A DNA stretch of 7,876 nucleotides from Blastococcus sp. (GTDB taxonomy: Bacteria; Actinomycetota; Actinomycetes; Mycobacteriales; Geodermatophilaceae). The stretch spans positions 1 to 7,876 of the forward strand of contig JAOPUS010000329.1 of assembly GCA_025963345.1 (NCBI GenBank), written 5' to 3'. Of the stretch, positions 1 to 5,736 are shown piece by piece. The notes under the pieces are model-generated. The model saw only the letters and a program-made list of their open reading frames with translations, searched no databases and was not told the origin of the DNA. Numbering within the stretch: position 1 is the stretch's first letter; every line of letters begins with the position of its first letter. A program made the position numbers and the translations under genes.

Positions 1-31
1 GTCCACGACAGGTCGGAGGACCACAGAATGA
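1..31 (+). CDS. Possible 3' end of an upstream gene (partial)
   Basis: Reading from base 2, one frame stays open and ends in a TGA at 29-31, which would overlap the ATG of the next gene as ATGA. The same four-base overlap joins several other gene pairs in this window, so an upstream cistron ending here is plausible. Only nine codons are visible and no function can be assigned. The open stretch is too short to be significant alone. Confidence 0.22.
   Translation, partial: STTGRRTTE
15..20 (+). promoter_or_regulatory. Ribosome binding site of the first DUF35 gene
   Basis: GGAGGA lies seven bases before the ATG at 28. It decides the start, because the reading frame is open back to the window edge and a longer protein could not otherwise be excluded. 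Confidence 0.7.
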
Positions 32-474
32 CGGCTCGCACGACGGTCGGCGCGGTCCTGCCGCTGCGCCTCAAGCCCTATGTGGACGCGGACAACTCCG
101 CGTTCTGGTCCGGCGGTGCCGATGGCGCGCTGATGATCCACCGGTGCCGCAGTTGCGGCACCTGGTTCCACCCGCCGGCGCCGGTGTGCCGGAACTGCCA
201 GAGCCTCGAGGTCGGCCCGGAGCGGGCCAGCGGCCGGGGCAGGGTGGCCTCGTACACGGTCAACGTCCAGCCGTGGATCCCCGGCTCGGAGCCCTACATC
301 ATCGCCTGGGTCGAGCTCGCGGAGCAGCCCGGCCTGCGGTTGACCACCAACCTCGTCGACGTCGAGGCCGAGGACGTGTCCCTCGACATGCCCGTCGAGG
401 TCGTCTTCGAGCCGCACCCCGACGGCGACGTCTGGTACCCCCTCTTCCGTCCGGCGACCGGAGCGACAGCATGA
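28..474 (+). CDS. Zn-ribbon/OB-fold DUF35 protein, partner of the downstream thiolase-fold protein (pair 1)
   Basis: This 148-residue protein has the usual DUF35 layout: an N-terminal helical segment (about 15-35), a rubredoxin-like zinc ribbon with Cys40, Cys43, Cys54 and Cys57 (CxxC-x10-CxxC), then an OB-fold from about 68 with the family signature GRGRVASYT and an EQPGLRL strand near 105. In known systems (ChsH2 with Ltp2; BbsA with BbsB) such proteins bind a thiolase-fold subunit and help form the acyl-CoA site; they are not known to be catalytic alone. The stop overlaps the start of the thiolase-like gene (ATGA at 471-474), which fits production of the two subunits in equal amounts. A paralogue lies at 5287-5736. 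The family is certain; the substrate is unknown. Confidence 0.93.
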   Translation: MTARTTVGAVLPLRLKPYVDADNSAFWSGGADGALMIHRCRSCGTWFHPPAPVCRNCQSLEVGPERASGRGRVASYTVNVQPWIPGSEPYIIAWVELAEQPGLRLTTNLVDVEAEDVSLDMPVEVVFEPHPDGDVWYPLFRPATGATA

Positions 475-1670
475 CGACGATCGGCGAGCGCACCAGCTAC
501 ATCTCCGGACTCGGGCAGTCGGCCGTGGGCCGCAACCTGGGCCGTACCGAGATGTCCCTGACCGTCGAGGCCATCACCAACGCCATCGCCGACGCCGGCC
601 TGCGGCCGTCCGACATCGACGGGCTGGTGACCTACCCGGCGGGCGGGAACGGCACGGCGAAAGGTGGGTTCGGTGGCCCCAGCGCGAACGCGGTGCAGGA
701 CGCCCTCGGGTTGCGGCTGAACTACTACACCGGCAGCTCCGACGGCGCCGCACAGCTGCAGGCGCTGGTGAACGCGTGCATGGCGGTCGCCACCGGTCTC
801 GCGCGGCACGTCGTCATCTACCGCACGGTGACCGAGTCCACGGCCCAGACGGCGTCGGGACGCCGGGGACTCACGCTCGGGGACAGCGAGCTCGACGGCG
901 AGATGCAGTACCGGCTGCCGTTCGGTGCCCTGTCGGCGACGACCTGGCTGGCGCCGCTCGCCCAGTACCACATGGACCGGTTCGGGCTCACCCGTGAGCA
1001 GCTCGGTCAGGTCGCCGTCGTGTCCCGGGCCAACGCGCAGCTGACCCCCTATGCGTTGATGCGCGGCCGGCCCATGACCATGGAGGACTACCTCGGCGCG
1101 CGGATGATCTCGACGCCGTTGAGCCTGTTCGACTGCGACATCCCGTGCGACGCATCCACGGCGCTGGTCATCTCGCACGTCGACACCGCCGCAGACTGCC
1201 CGCACGTGCCGGTTCAGATCAATGCCCTGGGCACCGCGAGCTGGGGCCGGCCGTCCTGGGACCAGTACGAGGACCTGGCGTCCTTCCCGGGGCGGGGACC
1301 TGCCGAGCACATGTGGCAGCGCACCGATCTCACGAAGGACGACGTCGACAGCGCGCACATCTACGACGGCTTCTCGATCATCGTGAACCTGTGGCTCGAG
1401 GCGCTCGGCTTCTGTGGCACCGGTGAGTCCGGGGCGTTCCTGGAGGGCGGCAAGCGGATCGCGCGGGATGGCGAGCTGCCCATGAACACCAACGGCGGCC
1501 AGCTCTCCGGTGGGCGCCTGCACGGCTTCGGCCACCTGCACGAGGCCGCCCTGCAGTTGCGGGGGGAGGCGGGGGAGCGCCAACTGCCCCGCCAGCCGGA
1601 GGTCTCCGTGGTCACCAACGGCGCCGGCTCCACCGTCGGTTGCGCACTGCTCACCCGCGGTCTGGCCTGA
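471..1670 (+). CDS. Thiolase-fold lipid-transfer-like protein (SCP-x/Ltp type), possible C-C lyase (pair 1)
   Basis: The protein has 399 residues from the ATG at 471, with GGAG at 460-463 as ribosome site. The same frame is open further upstream, but that part would overlap the DUF35 gene in another frame and does not look like a thiolase; the proper N-terminus is MTTIGERTSYISGLG. Recognisable parts are the N-terminal beta strand and helix with SDIDGLVTYP (47-56), the nucleophile-loop region TGSSDGAA (87-94), an SLFDCDIPCD segment (218-227), IYDGFS (297-302), NTNGGQLSGG (339-348) and GRLHGFGH (348-355). By eye, serine stands where thiolases have the reactive cysteine, and the C-terminal CxGGG-type motif is replaced by TNGAGST (382-388). 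It is therefore probably not an ordinary thiolase. Steroid aldolase Ltp2 and BbsB are the closest kinds I can name. It is expected to act in the cytoplasm as a complex with the preceding DUF35 protein. Confidence 0.9.
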   Translation: MTTIGERTSYISGLGQSAVGRNLGRTEMSLTVEAITNAIADAGLRPSDIDGLVTYPAGGNGTAKGGFGGPSANAVQDALGLRLNYYTGSSDGAAQLQALVNACMAVATGLARHVVIYRTVTESTAQTASGRRGLTLGDSELDGEMQYRLPFGALSATTWLAPLAQYHMDRFGLTREQLGQVAVVSRANAQLTPYALMRGRPMTMEDYLGARMISTPLSLFDCDIPCDASTALVISHVDTAADCPHVPVQINALGTASWGRPSWDQYEDLASFPGRGPAEHMWQRTDLTKDDVDSAHIYDGFSIIVNLWLEALGFCGTGESGAFLEGGKRIARDGELPMNTNGGQLSGGRLHGFGHLHEAALQLRGEAGERQLPRQPEVSVVTNGAGSTVGCALLTRGLA

Positions 1671-1694
1671 CCGGGTCCGGCGCCACCCCCATTC

Positions 1695-1702
1695 GGAAGA
1701 GG
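1695..1702 (+). promoter_or_regulatory. Ribosome binding site fixing a GTG start
   Basis: GGAAGAGG lies five bases before the GTG at 1708. It supports this GTG as the start of the CoA-transferase, although the frame stays open back into the thiolase-like gene. Confidence 0.6.
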
Positions 1703-1707
1703 TAGAC

Positions 1708-2916
1708 GTGGACGTTCTCCGTGGACTGAAAGTCATCGACCTGACGGTGTGGGCGTTCTGCCCCTCAGCCGGGGCCGTGCTGGCCTCGTGGGGCGCCGAC
1801 GTGGTGCACATCGAGAACCCCGGTGCACCCGACCCGATGCGGGTGTTCGCCGGCGGCTCGGCCGAGCCCGGTGGGGCGCACTGGATGTTCGAGCACTACA
1901 ACCGCGGCAAGCGCGCCGTGGCGCTGAACCTCGCCGACGAGCGTGGGCGGGACGTGCTCTTCCGGATGGTCGAGGAGGCCGACGTCTTCCTCACCAGCTA
2001 CCTGCCGGCCACCCGCCGCAAGCTCGGCATCGACGTCGACGAGATCCGGGCCCGGAACCCGCGGATCATCTACGCCAAGGGCACGGGTGCGGGCCCGCTC
2101 GGTCCGGAGTCCGAGCGCGGTGGGTACGACGGCGCCTCCTGGTGGGCCCGCGGTTCACTGGCCAACACGGCGATGAGCGTCACCGACACCGACTTCCCGC
2201 CCGGCATGGTGGGCCACGGCGACGGGATGTCGGGCCTGGTCTTCGCCGGCGGAATCTGCGCGGCGCTGCTGCAGCGTGAGCGGACCGGGGAGGCGCCGGT
2301 GGTCGACTCGTCGCTGATGGGCACGGCCATGTGGTTCAACGGGCCGGCGATCATCAGCAGCACGTTCCCGGTCGAGCAGCAGATGTTCAACGGCAAGCCG
2401 CCACGCGAGGCGATGCCGTGGTCGGGCAGCACGTACCGGACGGGCGACGACCGCTTCCTCTACCTGTCGCTGCTCGGGGACCCGCAGAAGCACTGGGTCG
2501 ACCTGTGCGAGCGGATCGGCCGGCCGGAGCTCGCCGCGGACCCCCGGTTCGCGACGGCGGCCGACCGGGCGGCGAACAACGTCGCGCTCATCCACCTGCT
2601 CGACGAGGTGTTCGCCGGCCGCTCGCTCGCCGAGTGGCGTACGGCGCTCGCCGAGGCGATCGGCGTCTGGGCACCGGTCCAGACGGCCCGCGAGATGCAC
2701 GACGACCCGCAGGCCGTCGCGAACCGGTACGTCCAGGACGTGAAGAGCGGGGGCCGCACGCTGCCGCTGGTGTCGCCGCCGATCATGTTCGACCAGAACG
2801 TCGGTGACATCCGGCGCGCACCCGAGTACGGGGAGCACACCGACGAGGTCCTGGCCGACCTGGGCCTGGGGCAGGACGAGATCGACGAGCTGCGCCGCTC
2901 CGGCGCGGTCGCCTGA
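1708..2916 (+). CDS. CaiB/BaiF (class III) CoA-transferase family protein
   Basis: The 402-residue product is the normal length for this family. It begins with the standard LRGLKVIDLT segment (4-13), followed by GADVVHIENP (29-38) and the NRGKRAVALNL motif (65-75). GHGDGMSG (169-176) places Asp172 where formyl-CoA transferase carries its catalytic aspartate (Asp169), and the RERTGEAPVVDSSL segment (190-203) follows as usual. GGYDG (138-142) has Tyr140 where alpha-methylacyl-CoA racemases have histidine, which favours a transferase over a racemase. Family enzymes move CoA from a donor such as succinyl-CoA to an acid, or racemise 2-methylacyl-CoAs. It starts 37 bases after the thiolase-like gene and ends 23 bases before the SDR, so it is probably in the same operon and may activate the pathway acid. 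Donor and acceptor cannot be read from the sequence. Confidence 0.92.
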   Translation: MDVLRGLKVIDLTVWAFCPSAGAVLASWGADVVHIENPGAPDPMRVFAGGSAEPGGAHWMFEHYNRGKRAVALNLADERGRDVLFRMVEEADVFLTSYLPATRRKLGIDVDEIRARNPRIIYAKGTGAGPLGPESERGGYDGASWWARGSLANTAMSVTDTDFPPGMVGHGDGMSGLVFAGGICAALLQRERTGEAPVVDSSLMGTAMWFNGPAIISSTFPVEQQMFNGKPPREAMPWSGSTYRTGDDRFLYLSLLGDPQKHWVDLCERIGRPELAADPRFATAADRAANNVALIHLLDEVFAGRSLAEWRTALAEAIGVWAPVQTAREMHDDPQAVANRYVQDVKSGGRTLPLVSPPIMFDQNVGDIRRAPEYGEHTDEVLADLGLGQDEIDELRRSGAVA

Positions 2917-2939
2917 GCGACGACGACGGAGGAGCGGCC

Positions 2940-3773
2940 ATGACACGCAGGGCACTGGTCACCGGAGCCAGCCGGGGCATCGGCAAGGCGATCGCGCTCG
3001 CGCTCGCCGAGGCAGGTCACGACGTGGCCATCGGGGCGCGGACGCTGAACAGCGGCGACCCGACGCAGGACCACAGCATGAGCATCCACAAGAAGGACGA
3101 GCGGCCGCTGCCCGGCAGCCTCGAGGAGACCGCGCAGCTGATCCGCGAGCGCGGACAGGAGGCGCTGCCCGTCCGGATGGACCTCACCGACCAGAAGTCG
3201 GTGGAGGCCGCGGTCGGCGAGGTGCTCGACAGGTGGGGCGGCGTCGACGTCGTCGTCAACAACGGCCGGCACATCGGGCCCGGCCTGATGGACACCATCC
3301 TCGACACGCCGCTCGAGCAGTACCGGCTCTTCGTCGAGGCGCACGCGATCGCGCCGCTGCGCATCGCACAGCTGCTCCTGCCCTCGATGCTCGAACGGGG
3401 TTCGGGGACGTTCGTCACCATCAGCTCCGGGGCGGGCACGGACTTCTACCCCGTGGGCAAGCCCGGGGCGGGCGGTGCGGGCCTCGGTTACCGGCTCGGC
3501 AAGGCGTCCGGGCACACGGTCGTCGGCAGCCTGCTGGCCGAGTACTCCGACCAGGGCATCCGGGCGTTCAACGTCGACCCGGGACTCGTGGCGACCGAGC
3601 GGAACTCGATCGAGCTCGCCGAGCTGGGCTTCGACCCGAACATCGGCGCGCCCCCGGCCGCCATCGGCGCCGCCATCACGTGGCTGGTGACCGATCCGGG
3701 CTCCGAGCAGATCATGCGCGGGGACATCTCGGGCCAGGAGCTGGCTCGCGAGCGGGGCCTGTACTCCTGGTGA
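2940..3773 (+). CDS. Classical short-chain dehydrogenase/reductase (SDR)
   Basis: This 277-residue Rossmann enzyme starts at an ATG six bases after GGAGGAG (2928-2934). It shows the cofactor motif TGASRGIG (8-15), Arg34 at the end of the second strand and Arg12, which together suggest NADP(H), then DLTD (81-84), NNGR (107-110, a variant of NNAG), Ser162/Ser163 and the catalytic YRLGK (Tyr184, Lys188). PGLVATE (214-220) closes the substrate side. Two insertions are unusual: about 37-62, with a charged HSMSIHKKDERP stretch, and a glycine-rich loop at 164-183 that widens the Ser-Tyr spacing to about 21 residues from the usual 13. Both could shape a pocket for a bulky or CoA-linked substrate. It probably oxidises a hydroxyacyl intermediate or reduces a keto one. 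The gene overlaps the next by four bases if GTG at 3770 is used. Confidence 0.92.
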   Translation: MTRRALVTGASRGIGKAIALALAEAGHDVAIGARTLNSGDPTQDHSMSIHKKDERPLPGSLEETAQLIRERGQEALPVRMDLTDQKSVEAAVGEVLDRWGGVDVVVNNGRHIGPGLMDTILDTPLEQYRLFVEAHAIAPLRIAQLLLPSMLERGSGTFVTISSGAGTDFYPVGKPGAGGAGLGYRLGKASGHTVVGSLLAEYSDQGIRAFNVDPGLVATERNSIELAELGFDPNIGAPPAAIGAAITWLVTDPGSEQIMRGDISGQELARERGLYSW

Positions 3774-4408
3774 ACGTTCTGGTCTACGGGGCCACCGGGA
3801 TGGTGGGGGAGGCGATCGTGGGTGAACTCCTCGACCGCGGGCACCGGGTCACCGCCGCCAGCCGGCGCGGGGTGGGCCCGGCGGACCGGCCGGGGCTCAG
3901 CGTGGTCGCGGCCGACGTGACCGACCGGGCGTCCGTGGGTGCACTCGCGCCCGGACACGAGGCGGTCGTCACGGCGGTGCGGCCGGCCGCGGGGGAGGGG
4001 CCCGACCGGGTCGTCGAGGCGGCCCGGTCGCTCGTGGCCACCCTGTCGACGGTCGGCGTCCACCGGGTGCTGGCGGTGGGCGGCGCCGGCGGGCTGCTGG
4101 TCGCGCCCGGCGTCCGGGTCGTCGACGACCCGGACTTCAGCCCCGTCTACCGGCCGTTCAGCCTGGCGCACGTCGACGCCCTGTCGGTGTACGCGGCATC
4201 GGACACGGCGCTGGTCTGGACCATGATCTGCTGCCCCCGGGTGATCGAACCGGGGGAGCGGTCGGGCCGGTACCGCGTCGGCGGCGAGGAACTGCTCAGC
4301 GATGGCGACGGGGTCAGCCGGATCACCAACGCCGACTACGCCGTGGCGCTCGCCGACGAGCTCGAGAGGGCCGCGCACCCGCGCGCGCGGATCTCCGTCG
4401 CGTACTGA
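3770..4408 (+). CDS. NAD(P)-binding atypical SDR / NADH-flavin-reductase-like protein
   Basis: Read from GTG at 3770, this gives 212 residues beginning NVLVYGATGMVG after the start, with the GATGMVG dinucleotide-binding turn at 7-13. A later start at the internal ATG would destroy that turn, so the GTG overlapping the previous stop (GTGA) is the best choice, although no strong ribosome site is visible and translation may be coupled. SRR at 31-33 suggests NADPH. ADVTD (48-52), the VLAVGGAGGLLV segment (100-111) and a C-terminal ITNADYAVAL (186-195) are typical of the COG2910 / NmrA-like NAD(P)H-binding family, and the length is typical too. The classical Tyr-x-x-x-Lys pair is not evident. Substrate is unknown; it may reduce a pathway intermediate or a flavin. 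It is the last gene of block A. Confidence 0.85.
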   Translation: MNVLVYGATGMVGEAIVGELLDRGHRVTAASRRGVGPADRPGLSVVAADVTDRASVGALAPGHEAVVTAVRPAAGEGPDRVVEAARSLVATLSTVGVHRVLAVGGAGGLLVAPGVRVVDDPDFSPVYRPFSLAHVDALSVYAASDTALVWTMICCPRVIEPGERSGRYRVGGEELLSDGDGVSRITNADYAVALADELERAAHPRARISVAY

Positions 4409-4434
4409 GTGCCCAACGCGACCGCACCCTGACT

Positions 4435-4457
4435 GCCACCGGGCCCACCCTGGTGGC
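4435..4457 (+). terminator. Weak hairpin after block A
   Basis: GCCACC at 4435-4440 can pair with GGTGGC at 4452-4457 around an 11-base loop. It lies 27 bases after the last stop of block A. There is no T-run and a six-pair stem is common in DNA this GC-rich, so terminator function is only a guess from position. Confidence 0.2.
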
Positions 4458-4463
4458 GACCGG

Positions 4464-4492
4464 GTGACGCGTGCCATAGTGCGCTCTATCGA
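4464..4492 (+). promoter_or_regulatory. Candidate promoter with palindromic operator before the hydrolase gene
   Basis: GTGACG (4464-4469) and TATCGA (4487-4492) are separated by 17 bases and loosely resemble sigma-70-type -35 and -10 boxes. Between and over them lies the near-perfect palindrome ATAGTGCGCTCTAT (4476-4489), with arms ATAG/CTAT around GCGC and one mismatched position per arm. This is the most AT-containing part of the gap. A repressor bound there would block the promoter. Both box matches are weak, and no regulator gene is in the window. Confidence 0.28.
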
Positions 4493-4516
4493 ACCGCTTC
4501 CCGAAAGGCAGACGAG

Positions 4517-5269
4517 ATGACGACGTTCGCACTGCTCCACGGCGGCCAGCACGGGGGCTGGTGTTGGGACCTCGTGGTCGACGAGCTCGCCGCGCGCGGC
4601 TTCCGCGCCGTCGCGCCCGACATGCCGATCGAGGACCCGGCCGCCGGCGCGCGCGAATGGGCGCAGAGCGTGTCCGACGCGCTGGGCGACACAGACGACG
4701 ACGTCGTCGCGGTAGCGCACTCGATGGGCGGCATGGCCCTGCCGGTCCTCGCCGCCATGCGCCCGGTCCGCCGCATGGTGTTCCTCGGCGCCGTCGTCCC
4801 CGTCCCCGGCATGTCGTTCCTCGAGTACCTCGGTACCCCGGAGGGCGCTCAGGCGGTCACGATGCCGATGGGCCCCGACCAGGAACCCGACGAGCTCGGC
4901 CGGGGCGCCTGCTCCTGGGCCACCGCACGCACGTACTTCTACCCGGACGTCCCGGAGTCGCTCGCCCGCTCGTCCTGGGAGAAGCTCCGGTCCAACGCGC
5001 TCACCGTCTTCGTCGAGCCCTGCCCGCTGGACACCTGGCCGGACGTCCCCTCGACGTCGCTCGTCCTGACCGAGGACGCGGCCGTGTCGCCCGACTGGCA
5101 GCGGCTGGTCGCGCGGGGCCGGCTCGGGTCCGACCTGGTCGAGCTCCCGGGGAGCCACTCCCCGTTCCTGACCCGCCCGGCCGAACTGGCCGACGCTCTC
5201 GTCCGCATCGCCGGAAGCCCCGACTCCACGACCGTGACGCCGTCCATCGGCACCGCGGCCACCCGCTGA
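4517..5269 (+). CDS. Alpha/beta-fold hydrolase
   Basis: The 250-residue protein has the core of the alpha/beta hydrolase fold: an oxyanion-hole segment LLHGGQHGGWCW (6-17), VAPDMP (32-37), the nucleophile elbow VAHSMGG with Ser69, an acid in TEDAAVSPD (Asp187, or Asp193) and the catalytic histidine in PGSHSPFL (His214). The elbow is A-H-S-M-G rather than the commoner G-x-S-x-G, which is tolerated in this superfamily. There is no signal peptide, so it is cytoplasmic. It resembles the short esterase/hydroxynitrile-lyase-like branch (HGGxxGxWxW near the N-terminus) more than the C-C bond hydrolases, but the substrate cannot be told. The 15 C-terminal residues are Ser/Thr-rich and probably disordered. 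GAAAGG at 4503-4508 is the likely ribosome site. It leads block B, 17 bases ahead of the second DUF35 gene. Confidence 0.9.
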   Translation: MTTFALLHGGQHGGWCWDLVVDELAARGFRAVAPDMPIEDPAAGAREWAQSVSDALGDTDDDVVAVAHSMGGMALPVLAAMRPVRRMVFLGAVVPVPGMSFLEYLGTPEGAQAVTMPMGPDQEPDELGRGACSWATARTYFYPDVPESLARSSWEKLRSNALTVFVEPCPLDTWPDVPSTSLVLTEDAAVSPDWQRLVARGRLGSDLVELPGSHSPFLTRPAELADALVRIAGSPDSTTVTPSIGTAATR

Positions 5270-5286
5270 ACGGACAGGACAGCCCC

Positions 5287-5736
5287 ATGACCACCGAGAC
5301 CGCACCGGTGCGGCCCCTACCGCTGATCGACGACGAGACGCGCTTCTTCTGGGACGGGACGCGGGAGCACCGCCTGCTGATGCAGTACTGCGCCGACTGC
5401 AAGCGCTACCACCACTATCCGCGGCCGGTGTGCCCGGGCTGCCTGTCGTCGGACATGGCGCCGGAGGAGCTCTCGGGCCGGGGGAGGGTCTACACGTACA
5501 CGATCGCCGAGCAGGCATTCCACCCGTTCTTCGCCGACCGGCTGCCCTACGTCCTGGTCGTGGTCGACCTGGAGGAGCAGCCCGGCCTGCGCTTCGTGTC
5601 CGAACTCGTGCAGTGCTCCCCGGAGGAGGTGTCGGTCGGCATGCCGGTCGAGGTGGTCTGGGAGGACGTGACCGAGGAGGTCACGCTGCCCCTGTTCAAG
5701 CCCGCCGGCTCGGCGGACCGCGCGGTGCAGGCATGA
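5287..5736 (+). CDS. Zn-ribbon/OB-fold DUF35 protein, partner of the second thiolase-fold protein (pair 2)
   Basis: This 149-residue paralogue of the first DUF35 protein has Cys35, Cys38, Cys49 and Cys52 as a CxxC-x10-CxxC zinc ribbon, the signature SGRGRVYTYT starting the OB-fold, and the shared EQPGLRF and GMPVEVVWED segments. Helix residues before the ribbon (DDETRFFWDG) match the DxxFW pattern of the family. The stop overlaps the next start (ATGA at 5733-5736), repeating the arrangement of pair 1. The region between the ribbon and EQPGL differs clearly from the first copy (EQAFHPFFADRLPY against VQPWIPGSEPY), which suggests each serves its own partner or substrate. Ribosome site is weak (ACAGGA at 5274-5279), so translation may depend partly on the upstream gene. 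Confidence 0.93.
   Translation: MTTETAPVRPLPLIDDETRFFWDGTREHRLLMQYCADCKRYHHYPRPVCPGCLSSDMAPEELSGRGRVYTYTIAEQAFHPFFADRLPYVLVVVDLEEQPGLRFVSELVQCSPEEVSVGMPVEVVWEDVTEEVTLPLFKPAGSADRAVQA

Noticed and set aside
144..470. Upstream extension of the first thiolase-like frame
   Set aside because: This part is out of frame with the DUF35 gene, Arg/Pro/Gly-rich and unlike thiolases; the ATG at 471 with GGAG at 460-463 gives the proper N-terminus.
1510..1707. Upstream extension of the CoA-transferase frame
   Set aside because: It overlaps the thiolase-like C-terminus in another frame; the family N-terminus (LRGLKVIDLT) begins just after the GTG at 1708.
294..1811. 505-codon open frame on the minus strand
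   Set aside because: Antisense to the thiolase-like and CoA-transferase genes, low-complexity composition, no family motif or ribosome site.
2155..3515. Overlapping long minus-strand frames opposite the CoA-transferase and SDR genes
   Set aside because: Composition is typical of the reverse of GC-rich coding DNA, and both plus-strand genes here have clear family motifs.
2804..3769. Upstream extension of the small reductase frame, giving 534 residues
   Set aside because: The added part is a shadow of the SDR and of the CoA-transferase end; the Rossmann motif GATGMVG needs a start at 3770.
4419..4462. Direct repeats GCGACCG (4419-4425, 4456-4462) and CACCCTG (4425-4431, 4446-4452)
   Set aside because: Seven-base repeats are expected by chance in such GC-rich DNA and show no regular spacing or likely function.
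3488..5518. 676-codon open frame on the minus strand
   Set aside because: It lies opposite four well-supported genes, is Arg/Gly/Ala-rich with no domain I recognise, and runs straight across the 4409-4516 gap; it is a shadow caused by high GC.
5430..5732. Upstream extension of the second thiolase-like frame
   Set aside because: It is a shadow of the second DUF35 gene; the thiolase-like N-terminus starts at the ATG overlapping the stop at 5733-5736.
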